64,000 bases of DNA. It comes from Phytophthora hibernalis. Lineage: Eukaryota; Oomycota; Peronosporomycetes; Peronosporales; Peronosporaceae. The notes under the pieces were generated by a model. That model worked only from the letters and a program-made list of their open reading frames with translations, was not told the DNA's origin and did not search any database. The position numbers were made by a program, and so were the translations under genes. The stretch lies in the NCBI GenBank assembly GCA_012656075.1, contig JAAKBF010000210.1, positions 144,873 to 208,872 of the forward strand, read 5' to 3'. Every line of letters begins with the position of its first letter. Positions within the stretch are counted from its first letter, which is position 1. This document shows, one piece after another, positions 22,541 through 33,773 of this stretch.

Positions 22541-23692
22541 TAATAAGCTTATGTCTTGTTCTCTGAAATTTATTTCAAAGTTTTAAGAAGTGATTCCCAT
22601 TTTCCGTAAATGAAAGACCTGCCAATATAGATCTGCGAAGCCGTACCATTTTCGCAAGGGTAGCAAGTACATAAATTACTTTGAAAATCGGTACCTGTTG
22701 AGATTACCGGTATAACATAAACGAATGTCACCCGTGTCGTCGTTAAGTGCAACGTTTTTTCATTTGTTGTTGCGCGAATGTAATACTCGTGCATATACCT
22801 GTGGTGAAGATGATGAAAGGTGCCAAGAACCTCTTAGATTATTCGGGGTCGGCAACGCCAGCATCAAGATGGAACCAAAGCAGTAGCAGCAGCAACCTTG
22901 CGAGGCGAAAGTAAAGTCATACCAACTAAGGATGTTGAATGGGAGTAAGTACGGTAAGTCAGGTTGGAGTTGCGTGGTAAAGTATAGTGTAGTCCACTAG
23001 AGAAGTCGTCATTATAATAGTTTAGACTAAGCGACATCAATGTACCTCACTGAAAAACGAAAACGAAAGTATAGTATAGTACTGTTGTAAATGTAAAAGA
23101 GAATAGAAGGAAGGCAATATTGCAATAACTTCTCATATCACTAAATAATAAGTTGTAAATAGAACTACTGAACCTCTCTAACTTCTCATATCACTCCACT
23201 CACTCGCACTGCCCTGGAATAGTGACAGCGGGCGTCCATCAATGGAGGAGCAAAAGAGAATCCAGCACTACAACCACCGACATCCTGTTCGCACAAACGT
23301 TAACTGTGCTGATAACGCTGCAGTAACGCTTGCAAACTGTGAGCGCATAGCAAATATGGCCACCTACAGTGCCGGCAATTTATTTATATATTTACAAACG
23401 ACACATGAAAGGCATTATTTTAGTTATCGCGAAGGTTATGAAGCTAAATAACTTCTTCCATCGGCATTTCCGAGCCAATGCCTGTTTGTGTGAACGTGGT
23501 CTGTCCCACCCGTTCTACTAACGCAGTTTTCCTAATACCGCCTCCAATCAAGTGATTGAAAGCATTTCGAGACTGCCCTGGTACCAATCAACCCCAGAGG
23601 TTGGAATTAAATGGAACAATACAATACCGTATTCCCCTGTCAGAGGCGTCACGGCAGTGCTTATAGTACCATTGGCTTGCTTCAGGCGTAAT

Positions 23693-23995
23693 TTAAAAAT
23701 AAGCTCGCTTGGTGTGGTACTGTACACACGGACTCGTGTTCGGGTCACGCGTAAATCGTGGAGCACAAAATACATAAGTCTCGTCGGTTGAATTCAACGA
23801 CGCAGTTTCAGGAGGACAACCCTCCCACGGCGTCCAGCCGCCGTCAGCGTTGTGGGTACATGTAGTATACAATGAAGTACTTGAACTTAGATGCCTTTGT
23901 CTGTACCGGTACTGGAGCAGTGGAAGCAATCTCTCGTGTTCAACAAACTGCACACTATTAATACCTTCCAGCTTACACGTACATGCATAAGACAC
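23693..23995 (-). other. Cys-rich exon-like ORF, unrecognised
   Basis: Open minus-strand stretch of about 100 codons with regularly spaced Cys in its second half: CTHNADGGWTPWEGCPPE, VFCAPRFTRDPNTSPC. The spacing looks like a small extracellular disulfide domain, but there is no convincing signal peptide and no neighbouring exon in the same phase that I can fix. It may be a gene remnant. The 24,172-24,321 stretch lies upstream on the same strand and could belong to it. Confidence 0.25.
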
Positions 23996-24171
23996 ACATT
24001 AATACGTTCTAACGCTTCTTTTCCCATTCAGGTGGACGTGAGCTTGCCATCGACGAATGCGCGCTAACGTTTACTCAAAGGTATACCGTATCCTTCATCC
24101 CATCTGTGCAGACTGCATGCATTAACTGCGCGCGACACACATCCATGCCTTTGCTTACAGGCGCAGCTTAC

Positions 24172-24321
24172 CTGCCTCACCCGCAGCAGCCCAGGCAGCA
24201 CTTCGGTCAGCGAAGGGAACAGCCTGTCGAGGCGACGTGATGCATCGTTATGTTTAACCCACATACAGAAGATCATCAAACGCACCGCCTTCTTCGGATA
24301 GCGCTTTTCGAAATGAAAGGC
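24172..24321 (-). other. Exon-like stretch ending at a GTAAGC splice donor, unrecognised
   Basis: An open frame without ATG reads AVRLMIFCMWVKHNDASRRL, then RLFPSLTEVLPGLLRVRQ, and stops at CAG|GTAAGC, a good donor. Codon-like amphipathic pattern suggests true coding origin. No family recognised and no complete gene could be assembled; probable remnant. Confidence 0.25.
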
Positions 24322-24540
24322 TCAGGTTCAGAGCGAATTTATCTTGAATTTTATTTACTTACACATCCTCGCAAGTTTTCATTGTAATTTATCCTATCAC
24401 AATACATTTGCCAAGTCAAATGATTTGCTGTGTGAAATTACAGTTAATGCATGTGTTTACCGCCTTCTGTCGTACAATGGTGCTGATGGGCACCATTGTC
24501 AATGGTGATACCGGTAGCAATGGCCGATATAAGGACTGTC

Positions 24541-24847
24541 GAGGCGTCACCCGAAATACACACGGGCTAGGGGTTTCCAGCAGTGATCAAAAAGCAAAAT
24601 ACACGAACTTAATTTGACATGTACGGTACTAATACCGGTATCCGTACCGGTAGTACGGAATCGACTATTTGCGTAGTGTACACCACAGAGCTGCCCAGGG
24701 AGTGACCAGGCGCCGCATACCCGCGCAGTTTTCTCGACGTGGAGCCCTCAGCACACAATCAGCGTTGGTACTGTGCTTCATTAGTATCCTACCTAGAAGG
24801 GTGTGCAGTATGAGCTACGTGTGATAAATATTGACTGGCTTTGGGAT
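24541..24847 (+). repeat. Dispersed non-coding repeat, copy 1
   Basis: The same sequence (GAGGCGTCACCC..., ACACGAACTTAATTTGACAT, TTTTCTCGACGTGGAGCC, GCTTCATTAGTATCC, GATAAATATTGACTG) recurs at 36,623-36,941, with a partial tandem third copy at 36,963-37,121. No coding capacity. It ends 20 bp before the LTR of element D. Confidence 0.75.
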
Positions 24848-24866
24848 CATTGCAACTAACGAATAC

Positions 24867-25843
24867 TGTGGAGAAGCGGACTGTCGGAGGGCGGTACAAC
24901 GCTGAATGCCGACGTAAAAGCGGAGTGTCGGAGAACGACGAAGTCGAACAGACCGATTGATGGATGTCGACCCGGAGCGACGGGAAACGGAATTTCTGCA
25001 GGAAAGACGGAGTCGGATCAGACGGCGGTCTTTCCCCGTCTACATCCTACGTGGGACAAGGCCTGCTACATGGGGAACCACGGTCGGAGACAATATTTAC
25101 GCCCCGATCTACAACCCCAACCGACGGACCCCGATCTGGCAACTCGACGGACCCCGATCTAGCAACTCGGAAGACCCCGATCAAGCAACCCGACTGACCC
25201 CGATGTGGCAACTGAGTCACGTGATCAGGGTAAATCAGGACAACGATGATGGGTAAGCACGGCGGGAAGTGATAGGAAGAAAGCCAGAAGGCCAACGAGT
25301 GGTGAGGAAGGCATTGATAGGATAGGACAACATATGGCTCAGTCCCGAATTCTCTTTGTGATACGCAAGTGGATTTCCTTCGTTCCAAGAGCCAGCAGCC
25401 TCGACCAAGAAGAGCCCCAGGATAACCGGCCCCGTCGTTCGCTGCTGGATCGGTGTACTCAACCCCAACATCCCGTGCCCAATACGAGGGACACGTTAAC
25501 CGATACCGTCCAGGCGTTGCTGATAACCCGACGCCGAAGACGAAGAACGCACTGGCCCTAGAACGCCGTGCACAACCGAGGAAACGCCGGCCCGATAACG
25601 CCGCACGCCCAAGGTCAAAAAGGAGAGGACGTCGTCACGCACCAGTAAGACGTCAGAGCAAGAGCGACGCAGAGCGAGGAGAATCCGCGCTGCGCCTGAC
25701 GAGCACGCTTCAAGGTTCCTAACCACTTAGATCACACCCCACCCAGAGATACGCTACTCAAACAACCGGGAATTTGCCCGACGTTAGCGCGAAGGGTTTT
25801 ACGAGGACGACTTTGCAGATTTCAGCTAAGGCGCTACTCCACA
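24867..25843 (+). repeat. 5' LTR of element D (family-2 LTR)
   Basis: 977 bp, TGTGGAGAAGCGG ... GCGCTACTCCACA, with 7 bp inverted ends TGTGGAG/CTCCACA. It is nearly identical to the reverse complement of 30,529-31,505 (same length) and to 46,198-47,029. It contains four tandem ~23 bp units built on GACCCCGATCTGGCAACTC at about 25,126-25,215, followed by CACGTG. Confidence 0.93.
25126..25223 (+). repeat. Four ~23 bp tandem units in family-2 LTR
   Basis: Imperfect direct repeats on GACCCCGATCTGGCAACTC, followed by the palindrome CACGTG. Present also in the LTR copies at about 31,150-31,246 and 46,680-46,775. The position fits a U3 enhancer-like array; the function is inferred. Confidence 0.65.
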
Positions 25844-25844
25844 A

Positions 25845-25864
25845 TGGTGCCGCGACCCGGGAGT
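25845..25864 (+). other. Primer-binding site (PBS) of element D
   Basis: TGGTGCCGCGACCCGGGA starts one base after the LTR end. The same bases serve as PBS in family-1 elements A and B, so both families use the same tRNA primer. Confidence 0.88.
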
Positions 25865-28128
25865 ACTACTCCGGAATATGGGGTAACGATCAAGAATGAA
25901 CCGGAAGCGGGAGCGCCGTCGATCAGAAGGTCGTCGACGGCAAGTGAGCTTAAGGAGAGACCTGAAGCGTCGTGGAGCTCCGAGGGAATCTTCACGACAG
26001 GCCATGGTGCCAGCGATAAAGAGGAGGCGTTCGAAGAACAGTTCGCCGTTCCCGATGTGGCTTCCCGGAAGCCACCAAGGGTCTTGACCCACGTCGAGAC
26101 CCCTCCGGTCCGAAGTCTGTAAAGACCGAAGACCAACAAACCCCGTCCGCCAAGCCCAGACGCAAGAACAAGAAGCCGAAGAAGAAGCTGCGCGCACCAG
26201 ATTCGGTGGACGGCATCCCGCTAAATCCGGCCAACAAGGACGCGGGACGAGCGTATACGGCCGACGAACTAGCCTACGGACTGAGTCGCGTCGAGTTGTT
26301 CAGACAGCTGGGGTTTAGACTTCCTCAAGCTGAAGCTAATCGGAGAGCTCCGAGGTCCCTGCCCGATCCCCGTCCTGAAGGATCTCACGAGCGTACGCCT
26401 TGCGGCGTCGGCGCTTTTCAAGATGCTGCGCGGTTCAGGCTTCGTGTTGGGGGCGTTCGAGATGGAGAAGGTATACGAGTGGGACTTGTTGTCCTAGAAG
26501 GACGCGATCCACGTACTCATCGACACCCTGGCGGTGTTGGTGGGGACGGTGAAAGCTCCGTCGCAGAGCTCACTCAAGGACAGCTCGACCTCGACGCAGC
26601 CGCACCCACCCGCTTCCGTACCGGGCCACAATTCCGACAGTAGCATCGAGTCGCCTAAACGGATGCAGGCCAACCGCCGTGGGTGAAGCGAGCACAGACC
26701 CTACCAGCCTACCACTTCCCACAGCGGGTGCCTACTTCCACGGAGGTCTTGGCGCCGCCACAACAAGAGACCCCGACCGCGAACGAAGGTGTGATTCCAA
26801 AGTCGCTCGAAGACGCGTTAGTCTGTCTGATGCGATCGACGATGATGCGCACCTCCGTTTCCCGGTACAAGACGCTACGGTGACCGCCCCGCTGAAGACG
26901 GCCGAACCAAAGCCTGCGACGACGACCCCTCAAGCGGACATCGATGTGGCCATGGAATCGGTGAGCTCGCGCGGGTCGACGCACGCCAAGGAGACTCCAC
27001 GCGGCCGTGACGAAGACCCAGACGACTTGTTCGACCTAGATAATGGTACGACGGGGAATACCGCGGTGATCTCTTCGGCCACAGCAGGTGTTGCCAACGG
27101 AGGAGTGACGCGCGTGCGTCTATCTGCGTTCTCGGAACGGAAGGAGTTCCACGGACGCGACGCCAGCGAAGAGAAAGCCCGAGCTGGCTAAATCGGGTCA
27201 AGTCCGCGTCACGACGGGATGGAATGACGGGCGACGAAGTGTGTGCCTTGTTCGGAGATCTGATGTCAGGCCCAGCACGCCAGTGGTACTTGCAGCTGAG
27301 TCGCAGTGTCCAGAAGTCGTAGACAAACCTGACGGAGCAGTTTCGGATTCAGTATTGCGGGAAGGAGCGTCGATGGCGAGCAGACATTATCATGCGGCCA
27401 AACGCTCCGATGAAACGCCGCTTGAATATCTGTATAGCCGGCATGCGAGCCAACGTCCACTACGACGACGGCTCGGTGGAAGAAAAGAGGGAACATGTCG
27501 AGCTCTTTATCCTTACGCTCGATACGCAAGAACAAGAGCTGGCTTCCCGCCTCACCTTGATGGAGATTCCCGATGTCGAGACGTTGGAGAAGAAACTACG
27601 CGCCCGGCAACGGGGACTAGCTCGTCAAAAGAAGACTCTTTTCGGATCCAACAAGTTCCGACAGAAAGCACCCCACCGCCACCATCGGCTCGCGCGATTC
27701 ACGCGATTCAGACCGCGGCGGACGAATGTGACTCGGGACGCGATGATCAGGATAGCGACGACCAGTTGTACGACCAGGATTGGGATGCCGAAGAACGAGC
27801 TCGACTGCTGACGACCGGCCAGGCGCCCTCGGGCGAAAACACGCGTCGCAGCCCCGTCGTAGACGACCCAAGCCAGGACCTGCCCAAATGTCGTCAATGC
27901 GGTTCATGCCGTCATACGGAGGAAGACTGTTGGGCACTGCTGACCTGCCAGAAATGTGGAGGAAACCATCCGTCCGACCGCTGCCTACGCACCTGCAAGA
28001 CTTGCGGGGAAGTCCATGAAGCGTGGCAATGCCCGTTGGAAGAGTTCTTCAATCAGCTTCGTCAGTGGTACAGTCCGCAGAAACACGCCGAGATGCTGCC
28101 GCCGCAGGACGAAAAGATGTTAAACTAG
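25865..28128 (+). pseudogene. gag: Element D gag
   Basis: Gag precursor of family 2. N-terminal half is acidic and disordered (25,865-27,060). The capsid-like domain begins FSERKEFHGRDASEEKARA near 27,130 and continues VCALFGDLMSGPARQWYLQL to about 27,560. Three zinc knuckles follow at 27,888-28,040: CRQCGSCRHTEEDC (CX2CX4HX4C), CQKCGGNHPSDRC and CKTCGEVHEAWQC (both CX2CX3HX4C). A TAG at about 27,330 replaces a Trp codon inside the capsid domain; shifts occur near 26,120, 26,650, 27,190 and 27,390. No single start could be fixed. Confidence 0.8.
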
Positions 28129-28291
28129 ATAGATCGCTGGTTGGAAAGCCAGTACGAGACGAGCGATCCGTTTCCGTCTATGCATATGTGGCCCAAAGGC
28201 CACCCGAGGGAGTCAAGGAAAATCTGACTACCCCGGTCGATAATACATGTGAACCCAACCGGGAACCCACCTCGTATGAACGTGCTCCCGG

Positions 28292-29429
28292 GTGTTAAAT
28301 ATTCGACGCCCGGACGACTATGAGAAGGAAACTCCATTGGACGTGATTGACTTGCAGCAAGGAGAACGGCGCGGATACTGGAAATATTGCGCGCCGGACA
28401 AGTGGTACCGACAGGCCAAGATTAATGGAAAGCTAAATAACCGCCGTGCAACTCTGTTGCTCGATACTGGTGCCGAGGTGTCCATCATAGACACCACCTT
28501 TGCTCGTGAGGTAGGCTGCCAGATCGACACGGGCGAGACGAAGAATTGCGTCGGGATCCGGGACGAGATGTATTATACGGTGGGAAAAACGCGGATTAAC
28601 GTAACATTAGGCGGAAACCTGGTGTACTTCTTGAATATATATGTCGGAGAGCTTGTCGGTCAAGACGCGATTTTTGGGGATGAACTTCATGGTCCCAGCA
28701 GGGGTCCGCATCGACACTGCGGACGACATGGCATGCCTACCCGACGAAGTGAGGATCCAGATGATCGGGAGAAGACCATTGTATGGCGCGAAGATGCACC
28801 CAGTCACGGTGATAAACGGGGACTCCGTGAGGATCGACCCCGGAAGATCGCACGATGTCCCACTCCGACCGGATAAGAGCACTCCGAAGCTCTGGGTCAC
28901 CAGAGGAGACGGGTGGGTAACCTCCGTCATTAAGGGCAAGATCGGACGACGCACGTACTTGCGGATAACCAATATCACCGACAAGACGGTCTCAATTGAC
29001 TCACTCGTGACTCTAGCCTGGTGGACGGCCGACGACGCTCTGCCGCGAGAATTCGGTTTCGTCCAGGCAAACTCGCGACGGTACAAGTAATGGCAGAACC
29101 TCGCGGACGGTGCCACCTGTGATGCAGACGACCACTGGTCCGACGAAAACAGCGATGGACCCGGTGGGCCTTTGGTGGAACACCCGACCTACGAGACTCC
29201 CAAAGGAATCCTGCATCGAGAAGAAGACCCGCCGTCAGGTCAGGGAGGGAACAGAATCGGCCGCCCAAGATGATGGTGGCACTCATCACCCCGGAACGGG
29301 AGAGGACCCCAGACAGCCACACGAACTGGGACAGGGTCGACCGCGGTCGGAACCTCGAACGACGAAGGGTGTGATGACGATCCTGAGATACCACCGGGAA
29401 AGGCGGGAGAGACGGACCAGATAAATCCG
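28292..29429 (+). pseudogene. pol: Element D pol: aspartic protease and linker
   Basis: Retropepsin with active site LLLDTGAEVSIIDTTFAREV at 28,455-28,515. The frame shifts near 28,670 (after VGQDAIFG) and continues NFMVPAGVRIDTADDMACLP, the equivalent of the family-1 segment after its in-frame TGA; family 2 has no TGA there. The linker to RT (about 29,090-29,429) is broken by stops. It would mature the Gag-Pol precursor in an intact element. Confidence 0.82.
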
Positions 29430-30528
29430 GTGACTGAGAATAAAACGGGCGACGTTGAGGCTGATGACGCCGTAATCTTCCACGAAGGTTCGGAGCTCTT
29501 CGCCGAGGAATTGCAAGCGGAGATGGCTGTCCTCCCAGAAATCTCCTTGACCGAAGAAGTGAAGATCGAAGACCTCAAGGTTGGACGACCTACGGGAGTG
29601 ACGCCGGAGATCGCGGCGAGGGAAGAAGAGCGGCTACACCAAATCATCTGGAAGCGATGGAAATGGCTGATCGGGAAGGGCAACTCGTTGCCACCCGCGA
29701 CCATCGGAGTTGTCTGCGATATCGACGTAGGCGACGCAAAGCCCGTGGCGCAACGCGTACGGAAGCTATCACCCAAGTTCAGAGAGCCAGTCTCGGCTCT
29801 ACTGAAGGCAATTATCAGCGCGAAGATGATCCGACCCTCGAAATCCCCATGGGTCTCGCTGATCGTGAAGAAGAATGGAGTCGATATTCGACTCTGCATC
29901 GACTATTGCTTGGTGAATGGGTTGACTCAGTTGATCGTATATCCCATGCCACTTATCAACGACCTGCTCGAAGATTTGGACAAGTACCTTTGGTATTGCT
30001 CACTCGATATGGCGAGCGGATTCTGGATCATCCCCATGACCGATCGATCCCGGCTGGTATCGGCCTTCATCACCCCGTTCGGGCTGTTCGAGTGGAAGCG
30101 AATGCCGTTTGGATTGTGCAATGCACCGCAAATATACCAGCGACTGATCGACAACGCGCTCCACGGTTTTTGCCGCGTCGCACCGGACCGCGAGACTCAA
30201 GACGTTTTCGACGGAGGAAGACCAGCGGCCCCGGGCACCCGTCTGTGTTGGGCCGACGTTCGTACATCCTGATCGGCGGTTCGTCGTGGGGCGATCTGTG
30301 CACGAAAGTGGAACGTTTGCTTGACGCCTGCGAGAAATGGCACCTATCCAGCAGTGTTGAGAAGAGCGAGTGGGGTATGCCGAAAGTCGCGTATCTGGGT
30401 CACAGTGTGTCGGAATACGGTCTGGAGTCGAAGCCGAAGAATTTGGAGTCGCTGACAGCACTGACGTTCCCGCGCACTTTGAAAGGACTCCAATCTTTCT
30501 TGGGCAGCCTCAAGTATTACCACAGGTT
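29430..30528 (+). pseudogene. pol: Element D pol: reverse transcriptase, catalytic pair deleted
   Basis: Gypsy-type RT: KNGVDIRLCIDYCLVNGLTQ, SLDMASGFWIIPM (first Asp), FEWKRMPFGLCNAPQIYQRL. After a shift near 30,200 it reads VLGRRSYILIGGSSWGD, where a YxDD motif is expected after RRS (compare RRSFVDDICFG in element A). Three codons including both Asp are missing at 30,268/30,269, so this RT cannot be active. The thumb reads GLQSFLGSLKYYHRF and is cut there by the solo LTR; the frame resumes at 31,506 with FIADFAIYATTLYSL. Confidence 0.88.
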
Positions 30529-31505
30529 TGTGGAGTAGCGCCTTAGCGGAAATCTGCCAAGTCGTCCTCGTAAAACCCTTCGCGCTAACGTCGGGCAAAT
30601 TCCCGGTTGTTTGAGTAGCGTATCTCTGGGTGGGGTGTGATCTAAGTGGTTAGGAACCTTGAAGCGTGCTCGTCAGGCGCAGCGCGGATTCTCCTCGCTC
30701 TGCGTCGCTCTTACTTTGACGTCTCACTCGTGTGTGACGACGTCCTCTCCTCTTTGACCTTGGGCGTGCGGCGTTATCGGGCCGGCGTTTCCTCGGTTGT
30801 GCACGGCGTTATAGGGCCAGTGCGTTCTTCGTCTTCGGCGTCAGGTTATCAGCAACGCCTGGACGGTATCGTTTAACGTGTCCCTCGTATTGGGCACGGG
30901 ATGTTGGGGTTGAGTACACCGATCCAGCAGCGAACGACGGGGCCGGTTATCCTGGGGCTCTTCTTGGTCGAGGCTGCTGGCTCTTGGAACGAAGGAAATC
31001 CACTTGCGTATCGCAAAGAGAATTCGGGACTGAGCCATATGTTGTCCTATCCTATCAATGCCTTCCTCACCACTCGTTGGCCTTCTGGCTTTCTTCCTAT
31101 CACTTCCCGCCGTGCTTACCCATCATCGTTGTCCTGATTTACCCTGATCACGTGACTCAGTTGCCACATCGGGGTCAGTCGGGTTGCTTGATCGGGGTCT
31201 TCCGAGTTGCTAGATCGGGGTCCGTCGAGTTGCCAGATCGGGGTCCGTCGGTTGGGGTTGTAGATCGGGGCGTAAATATTGTCTCCGACCGTGGTTCCCC
31301 ATGTAGCAGGCCTTGTCCCACGTAGGATGTAGACGGGGAAAAACCGCCGTCTGATCCGACTCCGTCTTTCCTGCAGAAATTCCGTTTCCCGTCGCTCCGG
31401 GTCGACATCCATCAATCGGTCTGTTCGACTTCGTCGCTCTCCGACACTCTGCTTTTACGTCGGCATTCCGCGTTGCACCGCCCTCCGACAGGCCACTTCT
31501 CCACA
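30529..31505 (-). repeat. Solo family-2 LTR inserted in pol of element D
   Basis: 977 bp LTR in the opposite orientation to element D (TGTGGAGTAGCGCC ... CTCCACA). It sits between KYYHRF and FIADFAIY codons of RT. GGTT at 30,525-30,528 is repeated at 31,506-31,509, a 4 bp target-site duplication (5 bp AGGTT if the last LTR base is shared). Near-identity to the 5' LTR of D suggests recent activity of this family followed by LTR-LTR recombination. With the D 5' LTR it forms a 977 bp inverted repeat 4.7 kb apart. Confidence 0.92.
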
Positions 31506-33210
31506 GGTTCATCGCAGATTTCGCGATCTATGCGACCACGCTATATTCTCTCTCGGACGGACTTCGACGAGTACACCTCCAAAGCGACATGCGCTCCCAA
31601 CCAAAGTGGACGCATGCCCTCAACACGTTTGATACGCTCAAAACGGGTTTGCACAGACCCCGATGCTAAAGCATTTCGACGAGGCGCGAGACCCGATCGT
31701 GATCGTGTATGCTAGATCTCGGCCGCCAGGCACAGACCCACGAAGGTGTGTGTATGCCAGTGAAGTTCACTAGTCGCACGCAGAAGCCAAACGAGCTGAA
31801 CAACGACATCGTCGAAAAGGAGATATTGGCACTCCTGCGCGTCCTGAGTGATTGTTTCAACATGTTAGCAGGGAAAACGGTTTGCGTCTTAACCCGACAC
31901 ACGACGATGGCTTGGTTGTTCCGATCCAAGGGATTACAGGGATATTTTTCGCAATGGGCCGCGATCTTGTCGCCTTGGAAACTGGACATCTGCCGATCTT
32001 CGAAAGGAGAAGAGGAAATCCTAGGTACTCTGGCTGCGATAATCACGCCACGGGCATTCGTCGACGCGGCGTTGGAAGACATTGCCGTCCGTCGAGGGCT
32101 ACCGACGTCCCGACTCCGACCATAGCAACGGGGAGGAACTACACGTCATGAGTTTTGATGGTTCGGCAAAGGACAACCGAGGAGGCGGCGCGTTCAGTGC
32201 GGTCGATTGGAAACTATCCGGATTGGAGATTGTGCACGCGGCATCAGGCTACGCCACGGATCTTACTGTCAATGAAGATGAATATCGCGGTATGTTGCTG
32301 AGGTACTCGCTTCTGGACGAGGTAAAAGTCGCCCGCCTGATCGTCTGCGGAGACTCGAACCTAGTCATCAAACAGATGAGGGACGAGATGTACTGTAAAT
32401 CGCCAGGTCTGAAGCTTCTGGAACAACGGGCCCGGAACGATCTGCGAAAATGGCCGAGACACTACCTGTACCATGTACGAGGATTGGAACGCCAGTGCCA
32501 ATCTTCTAGCAGGACAGGCTCTCCAGCGTCAAGCTGGCATCAGAGATCAGTCGCCCGAGGAATTGCGAGACTTGAATACGCTAAATCACTTGACGGAGGT
32601 CATTCGACCTAGGGAACGTGTCCGTGTAAACCTCGACCTAGGACCTAAATCCTCCGATCCAGAACCGGAGACGCCCGATCTAGGACGATCAGAAGGGAAA
32701 GTGCCGATGAAAGACCGGGGACGGATCCGGTGTGGCCAATGACCACGAGGTCAGCAGCGGCCCAAACCGCACCCACCACAGACAGAACCCCGGGAGTTTT
32801 ACAGGAGTCGTTAGTACAGCGTTTGCGACTTGATCGGATTCGGATCGGCCAAGACGAGGAACTCTGGATACGGAATCTCAAGAGGTATCTGAGCGGCGAT
32901 CTTGGGGAACTCTCACGACGGGAAGCGAAGAATTGCAGTAAGATCGCTCACCAGTATGAAGAAGGCGAAGGAGGCCTGCTCTACTACCACGCAAAAGGTG
33001 ATGAGTCGGCCGAAGAATGCGATACGGTCATGACGTTGGTTGTCCCGTAGACACTCCGCAAGGACGTGTTGCACAACTATCACGCGAGTCTGGAAGGAGC
33101 CCACCAAGGCATTGGCCAGACCTATCAACGGTTACGGCGCCATTTCCACTGGCCGGGACTATTCCGGAACGTGCAGCGCTACGTAGGGTCGCCGCACGAT
33201 CATGTTGGCT
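31506..33210 (+). pseudogene. pol: Element D pol: end of RT, RNase H and integrase zinc-binding region
   Basis: Continues RT after the solo LTR, then the connection domain (FTSRTQKPNELNNDIVEKEI, VLTRHTTMAWLFRS) at 31,750-32,120. The active-type RNase H follows at 32,150-32,470 (MSFDGSAKDNRGGGAF, VNEDEYRGML, VCGDSNLVIKQM) and the HHCC start of integrase at 33,060-33,200 (HNYHASLEGAHQGIGQTY, FHWPGLFRNVQRYV). The Cys pair of HHCC is lost at the truncation. Shifts near 31,680, 32,490, 32,720 and 33,048. Confidence 0.82.
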
Positions 33211-33239
33211 AACACAGCTTCGATTGAGCCGATCGCGGT

Positions 33240-33390
33240 CAAGTGCTGGAAATCCGGACGCATGCGCCACTCGAGAAGATTACAACGTTTGACGGCAAGT
33301 GCTACCGCTCTGACGACGCTCTGCAGTGGATTAAGCGCTTCTTCAATGAGATGAAGGGCATGTGCAAGCGGCAGGATGAGTGGGTGTGGT
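33240..33390 (+). pseudogene. gag: gag capsid fragment of another element
   Basis: Short stretch reading APLEKITTFDGKCYRSDDA, LQWIKRFFNEMKGMCKRQDE. It matches the pattern of the family-1 capsid-domain start (LRAFIYAMKGTHTPLNEW) but is not from element D. It joins the truncated integrase of D directly, so a deletion or recombination junction lies near 33,205-33,240. Confidence 0.6.
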
Positions 33391-33411
33391 CACCACCAGC
33401 TGCGAGGGGTA

Positions 33412-33578
33412 CAATAATTTGCCTCAATAGCGAGGTCATTAACTTTTATAACCGGCTAGAATCTATAAACATCGATTTGTACCAATCAAATAATTTTTAG
33501 CTTTGCAAAGCCTTCAAACATTAATTTCACTTGGAAAATGAATACATATCAGGACCTCGCTATTGAGGCAAATTACTG
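33412..33578. mobile_element. Tc1/mariner-type MITE with TA target duplication
   Basis: 167 bp. Terminal inverted repeats: CAATAATTTGCCTCAATAGC... on the left and the reverse complement of CAGTAATTTGCCTCAATAGC... on the right, about 27 bp with one mismatch at the fourth base. Flanked by TA on both sides (33,410-33,411 and 33,579-33,580). The interior is AT-rich without ORF. CAGT-like ends and TA duplication are typical of Tc1/mariner. Confidence 0.85.
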
Positions 33579-33773
33579 TAGTTATTCTCTTATTAAATGA
33601 CTCGGCGATTGCCAAGTCCCATAGCGATGGGCGACAGAAGAGGTGTGCTATCAATGGGACCTACTCGAGGGTGACGCACCGAGTTTGATGAGAAATGGCC
33701 TCGCCGTAACACAATCCGACGATGTAGAACACGGAAATACAGCACAGTAGTTACGGATCTACGGTCAGAAACG

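Larger units (their letters stand above)
22541..24540. other. Intergenic, AT-rich, no firm gene
   Basis: No complete gene seen. Short direct repeats (TAACTTCTCATATCACT) occur near 23,128 and 23,178. ACCGGT palindromes at 22,706, 23,905 and 24,510. A segment near 23,620-23,660 (AATACCGTATTC and CTGTCAGAGGCGTCAC) is shared with 36,598-36,630 and marks a dispersed non-coding repeat. Two exon-like stretches on the minus strand are listed separately. Confidence 0.4.
24867..33210 (+). mobile_element. Element D: Ty3/gypsy retrotransposon, family 2, truncated
   Basis: Plus-oriented element with 5' LTR, PBS, gag with three zinc knuckles, protease, RT, RNase H and the start of integrase. It stops inside the integrase zinc-binding region at about 33,205, so the integrase core, any chromodomain, antisense ORF and 3' LTR are absent. 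Pol is interrupted by a solo LTR of the same family (30,529-31,505) in inverse orientation. Several stops, shifts and loss of the RT catalytic pair show it is dead. Family 2 is clearly distinct in sequence from family 1 but uses the same PBS. Confidence 0.88.

Noticed and set aside
25047..25388. ORFs of about 100 codons inside the family-2 LTR, repeated in all three LTR copies
   Set aside because: They follow from LTR copying and the tandem units; no domain, both strands are equally open.
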